Source of the DNA: Pegea sp. RAD2-039
Lineage: Eukaryota; Chordata; Thaliacea; Salpida; Salpidae
Length of the DNA: 64,000 nt
Assembly (NCBI GenBank): GCA_034620365.1
Contig: JAQGEQ010000080.1
Span: 1 to 64,000 of the forward strand
Reading direction: 5' to 3'
The notes below the pieces were generated by a model that was not told the DNA's origin, made no database searches, and worked only from the letters and a program-made list of their open reading frames with translations. This document shows, piece after piece, positions 1 to 11,330 of this stretch. Position numbers and translations under genes: made by a program. How positions within the stretch are numbered: position 1 is the first letter of the stretch; the number at the start of each line of letters is the position of its first letter.

Positions 1-225
1 AAGAGCTAACACACATACATAAAGTAAAAGATGTAACGCATGGTATTTGATATCACTCAAAACATCTAACAGTGAACAATTACATGGAACGTTGATAATA
101 TAAAAACGGGAAATATCACAGTTTAGAAATGAAAATGTTGGCAATATTATAACAGTTCAACTTCTGCTTGAATAACACGAGTGATTTGAAGAAAGCACCT
201 CTCGCTAACACACATATATTAAAAT
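1..225 (-). mobile_element. Non-LTR retrotransposon 3' fragment (copy A)
   Basis: The minus strand carries the 3' end of the LINE family seen more completely at 33985-35840: the region around ATTGCCAACATTG, the segment with TGTTCACTGT, and the tail phrase GTTAGCGAGAGGTGC. An inner piece of the 3' UTR is joined directly to the terminal phrase near 185-205. Copy C at 20060-20345 shows the same rearranged junction, so copies A and C descend from one rearranged ancestor by duplication rather than from two insertions. Confidence 0.75.
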
Positions 226-2449
226 TTTATTAAATGTGGCGATAAGAATATTCTTCTAATTTATGTATATTATAATAAACTTCATTATAAAATTAATTTA
301 AAAAATCTAATTTATAATTTACAATAATTTAATAGTTTTGATAATTCTTGAAACAATTGATAACTAATAGATAAATAATTATAATTTATCAAATTTATAA
401 AAAAAATTGCTTGAATGCTTTTATAGCAGACAGTACGAGAAGAAAAAAAATTTTAGAATCAAATAATTGATGTAGAAATTGATGCAGAGGTAAATATATA
501 ATAATATTAATATATATTCAACACATGGCTGCAAATGACAAATTATAAAGTTCTTATAGAGATCATAATATGATCAGCAAGATAATGAAAAGGTCTTAAG
601 AATCACAATTTAATATAATTGATGTAGAAATTGATAAACTGCAGAAGGTAAATAGAAGTTATGAATTAAAATTAGGAAATAAGTGAAGAAATTGAAGAAA
701 TTGAGAATTATTTGTCACTTATTAACATAATTACATAAATCTTATTTTTAAAACAATTTCAAAAGAAGTGATAGATTGTGATGGAGTCGGGAAGGAATTC
801 CAAACCTTGGTCACCTTATTAAAAAGTTGTTACTTCACTAGGTGTTAGTAAAGTTGTTAAATGAGTTAATTTCGAATGAAGAGTTTGTGATGGAAAGCAA
901 CTAAATCTGTTTGTTCAGTTGGCAAACTTTTGTGTTTATCAAATTATTTTGTTATTTGATGAACAGTTCTTTATTGATGACAATAAAAAGAAATGTTTAT
1001 GAGAGATGCAGCAAGAAAGAGTAAGTAAGAGAAGGAAGGATGTAGAAATTGTTTATTTTGGTGGGCAGCATGTAACTAAATAAGCTAATAAACAAAAGAC
1101 AAACGTGTCCAACGATTACATGAAAGATCTTCAAAGTTAAATATGAGTTAATTTCGAATAAAGAGTTTCTGAGGACATATGAAAGAGGCTCAAATAATTC
1201 ATGAAAGTTAAGATGAAACCATTAATAATTTGAGAAAACAGTTTGGAGAAAAGTAAGATTTAGAAGAATTTAATGATTAAAATAAAATTTGAGATTATTA
1301 CCATTTGGTCTAAATTCAAACTCTAGAAATTCATGACCAAATTTTCCTTTATGTCCAACATAATATCGAAGATAAAATTCATTATTCATTTTGACTTAAA
1401 TAGAATCTACAACAAAAAACAAAATAATTTCCAAAATGAATAGTTAAAAACAAAAGCTAATAAATATTTGAAGATAATTTTGTTTAAAAAGTAATAAAAA
1501 CCTCAAAAAATATATAAATATTATGTAAAAGCAAATATATAATCAAAATAATTTACATTTAGCTTATAAGACTTTAAAGAAATGAACAAATTGCATAAAA
1601 CAAGTTAATGTTTAAAACTTATACAGAATAAATTTTATACAAAAATCACATTTTAATAATTATAGTAATTGTAAGCCAACAGAAAATCAGAATAATGAAT
1701 AAAATTATTATATGAAAATAATAATAATAATAATAAATAATTCTCAAATAAAGTTAAATGAATATCCAACAATTTTTTAATATATAAAATGTAAAGTTTT
1801 CAGAAAAAATAAATTATAAAAAATACAAGAAAGAATAAAACAGTTTTACAACATATTAAAATAAAAAATAACTTAATTTGATAAAAGTTTATAATATTAC
1901 AAAGATTTAATAAAAAGACAATTTAAAAAAAGTTGTATCTCCTAAAATACTTTTAAAATATTATTTAAATCTAATTAAATATTTTAGAATAAAATTAGAA
2001 ATTCAAACAAAATATAAAAAAATTTAAATAAAAGATTTATTTACAGCAAATTAGATTTTAAACATTTTTTAGGTAAAAAAAGTAAAATTAAAAAAGTTTT
2101 CACAAATAACAGAAAAACGATTAAAAAAATAATTCAAAACTTAATTAAATATAAATATTCAAGCAGAAGACTTTTTCTAAGATTTTAAGAAGTAAATTTT
2201 ACAATAAACAGAAACTAATTTAAAATAAAATTACTCCATTTCATTCAAGCCTAACCAGTTGAGTTGTAATGAACGATTATCTGTGGAAAGGCCGGGAATG
2301 ACCAAAGTGGCTTTTAAATTAAGTTTTAGTTTAAAGCGCTAAAGTAATTTAATTTAAATTTTTTAAATATTCTTTAACAAATATACTTATAAAAAATTGA
2401 TGAGAGATCTTAGAGAAAAAAATTAATTTTTAATAATTGCATTTAAGAA
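226..2449. repeat. AT-rich DNA with older dispersed repeats
   Basis: No gene is visible. About 515-780 holds a dispersed repeat (ACACATGGCTGCAAATGACA, then GTCTTAAGAATCACAATTTA) that recurs at about 4856-4990 and 20440-20650. About 770-1230 holds a second repeat (GGGAAGGAATTCCAAACC, then GAGGACATATG) that recurs at about 33390-33560 and 46136-46320. The rest, roughly 1250-2450, is A/T-rich sequence without structure I can recognise. Confidence 0.6.
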
Positions 2450-3045
2450 TTATTTACGAGATTAGTATGCAGGAAAGTTAATATTAAATATGATAGTTAT
2501 AAGCATCGTCTCAGTCTCTTCAATTTAGATATTTTGGAAATCCGACGGATTAAATATCAATTAATTCTTATTTTTAAAATTATCCACAATTTAATTGATA
2601 TTCAGTTTAATGATTTCTTTTCCATTAGTCCTTCCCTCAAGTTATATCAGCTCAGACGACACACATTACACCTTAATAAGCTTATATCACCTGGTACATT
2701 GGTAAGAACAATTTTTTCTCATACCTTACAATTAATACATGGAACCAGCTGCCATCAGACATTGTTATGTCGAAGTCACTCGCATTGCTCAAGTAGAAGT
2801 TGAACCGTTATAATATTGCCAACATTGTCATTTCTAAACTATGATTTTTTCTCTTCTTTATATTATTAACATTCCATGTAATTGTTCACTGTTATATGCT
2901 TTGAGGACTACTAAAATGCTTTGTGTTACATCTTTTACTTTCTATATTTTTGGCTAAATAGATATTATTTGTGAGAATGTGTGTTAGCGAGAGGTGCTCT
3001 TTTCAGGTAGCCTCCTTCTCATTTATTGTAATAAATAAATAAAAT
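2450..3045 (+). mobile_element. Non-LTR retrotransposon, 5'-truncated copy B
   Basis: This encodes the C-terminal end of the LINE ORF2 protein, after the reverse transcriptase: an 89-residue open stretch begins MEIRRIKYQLILIFKIIHNL, where copies D, E and F have the same phrase. It is followed by the family 3' UTR (TGTTCACTGTTATATG, TGTGTTAGCGAGAGGTGC) and ends in CATTTATTGTAATAAATAAA. Relative to copy F the end of the reading frame is altered, so it is dead. Severe 5' truncation is typical of target-primed reverse transcription. Confidence 0.85.
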
Positions 3046-4019
3046 ATTTTTAGAAAATAACTCATACAATTTATTAGATAGAAATCTCATTTAAAATAAT
3101 TGTGTTTTTATTTTAGCATTTTGGTTTAAATTTTCTTTTAATGTCAATATAATCATGGTTCAATTCTTCTTTATTCTTAATAAGTAGTTACATAATTATT
3201 TAATCTTACGATTAAACATTACGAAAAAAAACGAAACCTGTTTAATGCCGAAGTTGAAACTTTGGCAGTTTACTAAATAAATTTGTTGATTCTACGATAG
3301 AAAATTATCTGTAGCTGAAATGTACTACAAATAGTTATAAAAATTTATAACATAAAAAATACTTATTTATAACAATAATGAAATGTTCCATAAATTTAGT
3401 TATAAATGATCAAAAAGTTTTCTAGATTTTCAGTGAATTTATAAAAAACAAATCATTTTAAAAGTGCAACAAAAAGAAGTTGAATTTATTTATGTAAAAT
3501 GGAAACTGGCAGAAATGTTCTAAAAGATGAACAGAAGTTTGAAAGACAATTTTTAAAAGTATAGCTTAGCTTCATTATAGTTTTTTGTAACTTAGTATCA
3601 ACACATGATTATGATTTTATCATTTTTTAAATATTACAGTTAAAAAGTAGACTAAGGAGAACAATTTTCAAAGAAATTCATGGGAAGCTATAAATAGCTT
3701 TAATTATCTCTTATTGTTTCAATTCTCAGAACACAAATATTTTTTTAATGTTTTTTTTTGAAATATTGTTGTATGAAATATACAATTATATTGATTCAAT
3801 ATTATAATGTTAAATGTTGAAGCGGTTTAATGGACTTCGAACTTTGAGAATATTGTGGATTCGATGGTTAAAAGTGTTGAAAGTAATTTCTTTTGTCTGA
3901 AAACTCTTCTGCGTAATTTGTAACTAAAAAAAGTAAATTTTGTATTTTTAGCAACAATTAATCTTTGTTTTTGGCCAAAAATGGTCAGCATGTAAGCCAG
4001 GACAGATATTATGGAGACC
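3046..4019. other. AT-rich stretch with no recognised feature
   Basis: I see no coding signal, repeat or RNA gene in this stretch. Confidence 0.5.
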
Positions 4020-4260
4020 TAGTTGTTGCCCATGTAGCATGACTCCACACCAACCTGATATGCAGCGGAACAGAAGGACTGATGTAGCTGCATCCGGCTG
4101 ACGTCACAGGAGTTGTGATAATAACACTGAGTACAACTGAGGACGAACTACCTATGGGTCTCCAACTCCGGGTTTTAAATTCGGATCTCCTAGAAGTTTC
4201 GTGACCAGACCACCCTAGACCCACAAGACCCCTGGGACTTTTCCTTGTCACTAATATGTC
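4020..4260. repeat. Dispersed repeat T, copy 1
   Basis: A GC-richer block containing CTCCAACTCCGG, TCGGATCTCCTAGAAGTTT and CGGAACAGAAGGACTGA. Related blocks lie at about 4500-4710 and 47281-47395. The 80-residue open frame on the minus strand here (4009-4251) is low-complexity Arg/Ser-rich and is not conserved as protein in the other copies, so I treat it as a repeat rather than a gene. Confidence 0.6.
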
Positions 4261-4436
4261 CTCCTGGGACCTTCAACTTGATCAGCTACATCTTGAAGAC
4301 GGACTGCTCTTTTGATAATTCAGTTTTTAAATCACAGAAGGAAAATATTTGAAAAAATTTATTTTGAAGTTTTTTAAATTTTCCAAAAAAATTTTTTGAT
4401 GAAAAACTTTTATTTTAACGAAACTTCACAAATCAT

Positions 4437-4565
4437 CTATGACGTCATCGCCTCTCGACGCTTCTTATTAATCAATTCCACTAATTCTTTCGCGTCTTCT
4501 GAAGTCTTCACCCGAATCTCCAACTTTTTTTGTTTTTGAATCGGATCTTCTAGAATTTTTGTCAT
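4437..4565 (-). CDS. Possible terminal exon of an unidentified gene
   Basis: The minus strand reads 42 residues from a Met: MTKILEDPIQKQKKLEIRVK and then a charged helix-like tail TSEDAKELVELINKKRREAMTS, stop. The codon pattern and amphipathic tail look protein-like. The last three residues (Met-Thr-Ser) come from a TGACGTCA motif, as in genuine exons of this window. The 5' part overlaps dispersed repeat T copy 2, so this may be an exonised repeat. It lies 1.2 kb downstream of UBAP1 on the same strand. No family was recognised, and I see no convincing upstream exon. Confidence 0.3.
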   Translation of the reverse strand: MTKILEDPIQKQKKLEIRVKTSEDAKELVELINKKRREAMTS

Positions 4566-4710
4566 TAACGCACAAGGCCCTTCTACCTGAGTTTTCTTAT
4601 ATAATTTTTTTTGTTACATGTTTCTGCTCGAGCCCGGATCCTTCTACGTGTCTGAAAGTGGTAATTACAACCAGATATACAACGGAACAGAAGGACTGAC
4701 GACATTTAGT
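4500..4710. repeat. Dispersed repeat T, copy 2
   Basis: This is related to 4020-4260 and 47281-47395: it shares GAATCGGATCTTCTAGAA, AAGGCCCTTCTAC and CGGAACAGAAGGACTGA. Copies 1 and 2 lie 0.5 kb apart in the same orientation, which suggests a local duplication. Confidence 0.55.
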
Positions 4711-5602
4711 TAAATCTGTGATTTTTATAAAAAAAATTAGTTTTGAAAGTTAATAAAACTTAGAAATTGTAAATTGAATAAAATTTATATTAAATTTGAT
4801 TCAAATAAATTATTAAATAAAAATATCAATTTTTAAATTTATATTTGGAGATATTAATTTATTCAACACATGGCTGCAATTGACAAATTATAAAGTTCTT
4901 ATAGAGATCATAATATGATCAGAAAGATAATGAAAAGGTCTTAAGAATCACAATTTAATATAATTGATGTAGAAATTGATGAGATGATAGATGTTATTAA
5001 CTTAATTAAAATTTGATCTATTCGTTGTTTTTCATCTTTTTTAAATTGAAAGTTGCAACTACCAACTGTTTGGTAAATTCTTTTTGAAAAAAAGAAGTTG
5101 ACTTTAATGTCCTAGGTCCTGTCACTGGACATCTAATGATGGGTCAGACTCTTATAGATCAAAACTCATCTAATTCTTAAAAAATTCAGGAAAAAAATTG
5201 AAAGTTTCTGATTTAAAGAATCATTTTTTTTGTAACTCGTCAAATAAAAATCTTTAGTTTTTTGTGGAAATATCTTTTTAGCTTTATCGACTTTAAATCA
5301 TCAAATTAATTATCAGAATAATAAAATATTGATGATAAAAAACCAAATAAATAATATTTTCTCATTTTTACTAAAAATAAAGAAATTAAAAATTTTGAAA
5401 ATGTCGAATCTTTAAATTGATTCGTGACGTCATCAAAGCGATTTTCTGCGATCTTCTTTTTAATAACTTTTTAACAAAACTCATTGAAAGGAATTTTTCA
5501 GCTGAAATACGAAAGTGGCAAAGAAAAAAATGACGTCATACAAAATAGAAGCTGTGACGTCATTAAGGAGAGAAGCAGTGACGTCATATAGTAGTGGCGA
5601 CA

Positions 5603-7128
5603 TCACAAGGAATTCATAAGAGCTTCAAGGGAGGTTTGTTGATTACAATCGTTTAAAAGCAACGCGCGACGAACGCGATTTGGGGGAAAACCCATATCCG
5701 TGAATTGTTTTTGCAAATTAAGAAATTTGATTGACTGAAAAAGAAAAATTGTGGGTCAGAATCGAAAACGACCAATTTCGGTCTCAAACCTTTTTTTCAT
5801 CAGATGCAAATAAGTTTAGAGCTTCTTGGATAGCAGTAAAATTAAAACCAAGTTGAGATATCCGTTCAATCAAACATAATTGATCAATAACCTTTGAAAT
5901 CGATGACGTCATTACTTCTACAAGCTTCTTTTTTCAATCTCACCTCTTTTTCTTCAACTCCAAAATCTTGAACAACTTTGATCACGTGGTTTCGGGGAAA
6001 ACCCATTTTAGAAACTTTTCGGATACAACTTTGCTGATCTGTAGTCAGATGCTTCAAATCTTCATCATCATCAATTTCAACTGGCTTCTGATGACGTCAT
6101 AACATGATGCTGACGTCACACGAGTGATGACGTCACTACAAACCTTTCTTGGTGGCAACTTTGGTAAACTCGTCAAAGCTTTGTTAATTTTTTCTTCGAA
6201 CTTTCGGCGTTGTTCGTCGTTTTCAAATTGTTGTGACGTCATCACGGGTGGTATCTTCGGCGATGATGACGTCACTGCCTTTGATCGTGGCTTCGGTGTA
6301 GGACTTGATGACGTCATCGGTGTATTGACGTCATTAGAAGAAATTTGATGACGCATTCGTGGTTTTGGTGAATTGCTGATGACGTCATCAGTTATCATTT
6401 GAGCCATCTGATCAATAATTGATTTCTTTGATGACGTAGTGTGGTGATCACGTGATGCTGTTGATGACGTCACTCGTGGTTTGATGGTTTCTTCTTGATG
6501 ACCGCCCGCTGAAAAATGATGACGTCACAAACGCCACTACGATGACGTCACAAACGCCACTACGATGACGTCACGAACCTAATTTAAAAACTTGCGAAAG
6601 TTCTTTAATATCATCAATAGTTCGAAGTTCTGCGTTTGAAAATGGATCTTGATTTTCAGATTCAAATTCACTTAAATTGATTTCATTCTGACTTGACACT
6701 TGTTGATCTATAAAAGATGACGTCATCACCATGTAATGACCTCATTGATGACGTCACCTTGATCTTTATCGACAGGCGAAGGTCTTAAGATGGTGTTATC
6801 TTGGAAGAAACGGTGTTCATCACTGCTTGAAGCAGAAGAAGGTGAAGGAGTCTTGATCTCCTCTGCTTGTTTTCTTTTAAAATAATTGGATAGAAATTCA
6901 TGCTCTTTGCTGAAATCATACTAAAAAAGACATAAAAATTTTAGGGTTTCTTTTTGGGGGGTTTTTTACTTGATTTTGTTGGAGTATTTCATTGATGCTT
7001 TTTGTAGGTAGATTGATTTGTTGTTTTTTTTTTGATTTTACTAAAAGAATTTCAGCTAAACTGAATTCAATACCATCGAGATAAGGATTTTTTGAGCTTG
7101 AAGACAATAGATTCATCACAAAAGACAC
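5603..7128 (-). CDS. UBAP1: UBAP1-like ESCRT-I subunit
   Basis: Seven exons read on the minus strand: 7128-6970, 6920-6758, 6707-6579, 6508-6144, 6087-5944, 5891-5790 and 5734-5603. All have GT-AG introns, and the 1194 nt close in frame (397 residues). UBAP1 joins ESCRT-I and links it to ubiquitinated cargo on endosomes. Recognition rests on an N-terminal UMA-like region (YLDGIEF; YDFSKEHEF, compare YDFSLE in vertebrate UBAP1), a core INLSEFES..DPFSNAELRTIDD, and a C-terminal run of overlapping UBA modules, about residues 280-397 (SKMGFPRNHV, SQLGFNFTAI, TDMGFPPNRV), as in the SOUBA domain. The protein is shorter than the roughly 500-residue vertebrate one because the central linker is compressed. 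Exon 4 (residues 151-272) is a low-complexity Ser/Thr/Pro linker with six in-frame TGACGTCA copies. Start chosen at the Met 14 residues before the UMA motif; an upstream non-coding exon is possible. Confidence 0.9.
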
Positions 7129-9600
7129 AGAAGAGACAGAGAACTGGAAAATTGAATAAAATTATCTTAATTTATATTTCAATAATTTAAATTCTTATTT
7201 AGAATTAAGAAAAAAACTAAAAGATAAATATAAATGAATTAAATAAAAATATAAAAAGAAAAATAAACAATAAAAAGTTCAATTTTTAAATTAGAAATAT
7301 AAAATTTAATTTAAATTTACTTTTTTCCTCAAAATAACTTTTTAAATTTATTCTAAAAGTTTAATAAAAATTAGTTTTTGAAAAAATATTAAACAAACTA
7401 ATCAAAAAAATAAAATTAAATAGATTAATAAATTATTAAAATTAAAAAACTTTTAGAAATGTTTTAAAATTTAAAATTTTAGTTTCGTCATCACTTAATC
7501 ATAAAAATTCAAATTCAGCATTTTAAGAAATTCTTTCAAGAAAAATAAAAAAATAAAAAAAGATAATAAAGTTTAGAAAATAAAATACTCAGAAATTTGA
7601 AAATTAAAAGAAATAAAATATTTAAATAAACAATTTACCAAAAAAAGAAATTTTATACTTTCTAAACTTTAAACTTTGAATTATATAAAAGTAAAATAAA
7701 ATTTTAAATTTAATTTTAAGTAATAACGAAATGACGCAACAAAAACTCATCAAATATTAAAAAATGAAAAATTAATTTATTACACAATACAGAATAAATC
7801 ATTAATTACATTAATAAACTTTACTGTGATCAAACTTGTAAAAATTATAACATTTTATACTTTATAAGATAAATTAAATTATTTCTAATGCCAAAATATT
7901 CAAGAAATAAAAGAAAGTTTACCAAAAAAAAATATAAATCGCAACATAAACAAGGGAGTTAAATTTAATTAAAAAATTATCCAAAATGGCGTTTTTCAGC
8001 TTTGGCAAATTTTAAAAATCATCAATTAGAAATATTTTAAATTCTTAAAAATAAGATGTTCTTGTTACTTAGTTATATTTGGTATAATATAAAATAAATC
8101 AAATTGTCATTAATTTAATACAATAAAAAAAATTATAAGCAGAAAAACTGCTGTACAATTGTAATAGTTACAAGTATAATAACAGATTAAATTCAAGTTT
8201 AAAAAGTTTTTTTTATAAGAACAACTGAAACTAATAAAAACTAAAGTTAGCAAATAAAGTTTGAACTAAATAAATCAAAGAAAAAATAATAATCGCGAGT
8301 TTAAGAACAGAACGATTAACATATATAAGATATATAATTTGATAATAATATTATATATAGTTTAATTGAATCCAAATTAAAATTAAGGAAAGAAAATGAA
8401 AATTTAGTTACGAATCATTTTGAATGATTTTGATAAAAATTGAAATATACAATACTTCTAAAAGTTATTTTCAAATTAAAAAATTGATATATATTTGAAA
8501 AGAAGTTGACCTTAACTTCATTAGGCGACTACCTTTCTCTTTTTTGCTTTGATTAAAGAGTAATTTCACAAAAAATCATAAAAATAAGAATTCTTACAAT
8601 TTATAAATCTGATGATAAAAATTCGATGACTTGATGCATGAAAATTTTAGTTTTCGAAATTTAGATTTTTCTGAGCTTTTAACCAAGCAGCTTTATTTAC
8701 TAATAGTTAGAAGATAATGCCGTAATCCGTACAACGGAGCCTTATTAGTTGCATCCCTAATTATTTTCTAAACTCTTTATCAACTCTTTCATCAAATATT
8801 TGAGTTTATACGTTATACTTATGTGAAAACAGATTTCATTTTTGGCGTCTGTTTATTGTTTCTGACGAGATATCCCTCAAAAAAAGATGCAAATGCAATT
8901 ATCACCAGTGGTGCTTGAACAGTATCACTTAAACAGCAATTCTCTTCCAGTATAATATTCTATTATTAGTCTATTATTCTTTCACATATGTTTGTGAATG
9001 TTATTCTCATTAAAGTAGATTAAAGTATATTGTCCCATTTGTGAAATTATAAATAAAAAAGTTAAAAAAAATAAAACAAAAGAATGAAGTTCACAAGTTC
9101 TCAGTCATCTCTTTCTCTCAAAGAATTATCCTCTAATCATCTTCCTCTTCTATAGAACTCCAGTTTTTGATTTCTAAATCTTCTAATAAATCTTCCCCGA
9201 GTCCAAAACTTCAACCACCCAGACAAACCAACCAACCAACCAACCAACCAACCTTATGTAGATTGAACCAAAAAGCAGCTTCACGAGAATGAAAGCTTCT
9301 TAGGTAAGAAAGAAATAAATTCATAAATAAATTAATTTGCTAATAAATTAAAAGTCTTCAACTTTTTTTGTTTAAAACCTGGAGCTTCTCTTGAATTTTC
9401 TTGAAACTAACATTTCTAGCATCAAACTCAAAACTAAATTAATTAATCCAAAATTAGATCACTGTCACACTGTCAAACAAGAAAGACTTCGTGTCCCACT
9501 ATCTTGACCTAACCAAACTGACCTTGTTCCTAAGTGAGGTGACAAAATCTCAAAATTAAACTTGTGTCCTCATACTTATATGGATACTTTCAGAAATTAA
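7129..9600. other. AT-rich intergenic DNA
   Basis: No gene or RNA feature was found. The only structure I see is a short (ACCA)n run at about 9229-9253. The region contains no TGACGTCA. Confidence 0.5.
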
Positions 9601-9604
9601 CATA

Positions 9605-10040
9605 GTGCTGACTCAATTACTTTTCAATCTTCAGACTTCAATCCAGACAACTCAATCTACTGACAAATGTTCCACCTTTCAATAAATAAATCTTCAATTT
9701 CTAACTGACTTTTATCTTAACAAAAATGAAATTATCCAAACGTCTGATAATTAAAGACCTGATTTTGTTCTTTAATGATTCAAAACGGGTCCACCACACA
9801 AATTATTTGTTCAAAATTGGTTCAATAGCTTCACAAACATTATTAAAGATATTCACCAAATACATCTGTCCTAAAATAGAATCCAACTCTTCCATATGTA
9901 GTCCTCATCTTTAAAAAGATATCACGAAGCTTAAATTCGTCGAAAATTAATCATCTTTTATTAGCAAAACCCTTTTCGTCATACGAAGACCATCTCTATG
10001 AGCTAAATCCTTGTATTATCGACACCTTTTAATGATTAGA
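9605..10040 (+). repeat. Dispersed repeat R, copy 1
   Basis: This is the reverse complement of 46320-46770, with long near-identical stretches (for example ATTATCGACACCTTTTAATGA and CCAAACGTCTGATAATTAAA). A more diverged third copy lies at about 51755-52060. The 62-residue ORF inside (9726-9914) is not preserved in the other copies. The element borders the 11-bp minisatellite that follows and forms one end of the inverted connexin-locus copy. Confidence 0.8.
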
Positions 10041-11080
10041 AGAAGATTAGAAGAAGATTAGAAGAAGATTAGAAGAAGATTAGAAGAAGATTAGAAGAAG
10101 ATTAGAAGAAGATTAGAAGAAGATTAGAAGAAGATTAGAAGAAGATTAGAAGAAGATTAGAAGAAGATTAGAAGAAGATTAGAAGAAGATTAGAAGAAGA
10201 TTAGAAGAAGATTAGAAGAAGATTAGAAGAAGATTAGAAGAAGATTAGAAGAAGATTAGAAGAAGATTAGAAGAAGATTAGAAGAAGATTAGAAGAAGAT
10301 TAGAAGAAGATTAGAAGAAGATTAGAAGAAGATTAGAAGAAGATTAGAAGAAGATTAGAAGAAGATTAGAAGAAGATTAGAAGAAGATTAGAAGAAGATT
10401 AGAAGAAGATTAGAAGAAGATTAGAAGAAGATTAGAAGAAGATTAGAAGAAGATTAGAAGAAGATTAGAAGAAGATTAGAAGAAGATTAGAAGAAGATTA
10501 GAAGAAGATTAGAAGAAGATTAGAAGAAGATTAGAAGAAGATTAGAAGAAGATTAGAAGAAGATTAGAAGAAGATTAGAAGAAGATTAGAAGAAGATTAG
10601 AAGAAGATTAGAAGAAGATTAGAAGAAGATTAGAAGAAGATTAGAAGAAGATTAGAAGAAGATTAGAAGAAGATTAGAAGAAGATTAGAAGAAGATTAGA
10701 AGAAGATTAGAAGAAGATTAGAAGAAGATTAGAAGAAGATTAGAAGAAGATTAGAAGAAGATTAGAAGAAGATTAGAAGAAGATTAGAAGAAGATTAGAA
10801 GAAGATTAGAAGAAGATTAGAAGAAGATTAGAAGAAGATTAGAAGAAGATTAGAAGAAGATTAGAAGAAGATTAGAAGAAGATTAGAAGAAGATTAGAAG
10901 AAGATTAGAAGAAGATTAGAAGAAGATTAGAAGAAGATTAGAAGAAGATTAGAAGAAGATTAGAAGAAGATTAGAAGAAGATTAGAAGAAGATTAGAAGA
11001 AGATTAGAAGAAGATTAGAAGAAGATTAGAAGAAGATAAGAAGAAGATCAGAAGAAGATTAGAAGAAGATTAGAAGAAGA
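10034..11080 (+). repeat. 11-bp minisatellite AGAAGATTAGA, about 95 units
   Basis: A nearly pure tandem array with period 11 and about 1.05 kb long. Sequence variants are concentrated at the right edge (AGATAAG and AGATCAG units near 11035-11055). The same unit in the opposite orientation fills connexin intron 2 (42030-42880), and a one-base variant unit fills 45239-46112. Confidence 0.97.
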
Positions 11081-11330
11081 CTCAAACCTGATTCAAACCC
11101 AGTAGCTAAATACAACCGATATCCAAATGTCAGAACACCTAAAATAATATTAATGACGTCATCGTCACGTTCTTAATGACGTCATAATAGCACTGATGTT
11201 GAAACCAAAACTGTTTCAAACATTAATGTTTCAGAATTAATCTAAAAGTTTATAATACAAAGATGTTTTCGACCAAATTGTTTGCTCAAATTTTTATATG
11301 AGATAATTTTGGTTTCAGAAAATTAAGATT
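11081..11330 (-). pseudogene. Connexin exon 2 fragment, inverted decayed copy
   Basis: On the minus strand, about 11165-11081 matches the intron 1 / exon 2 / intron 2 junction of the connexin gene at 41885-42030, including acceptor TTATTTTAG, CTGACATTTGGATATCGGTT and the donor G/GTTTGAGTC, followed at once by the same 11-bp minisatellite. Relative to the gene it lacks 37 bp between two TGTT microhomologies, which removes the start of membrane segment 1 and shifts the frame. The next 150 bp match about 40100-40200, upstream of the connexin gene. No exon 3-9 sequence follows, so this is a dead partial duplicate. Confidence 0.85.

Noticed and set aside
9726..9914. 62-residue frame in repeat R
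   Set aside because: The other two copies of repeat R do not keep it open.
10034..11080. CRISPR-like repeat array
   Set aside because: Pure tandem repetition with no unique spacers, in an animal genome with introns. The same holds for every other array here.
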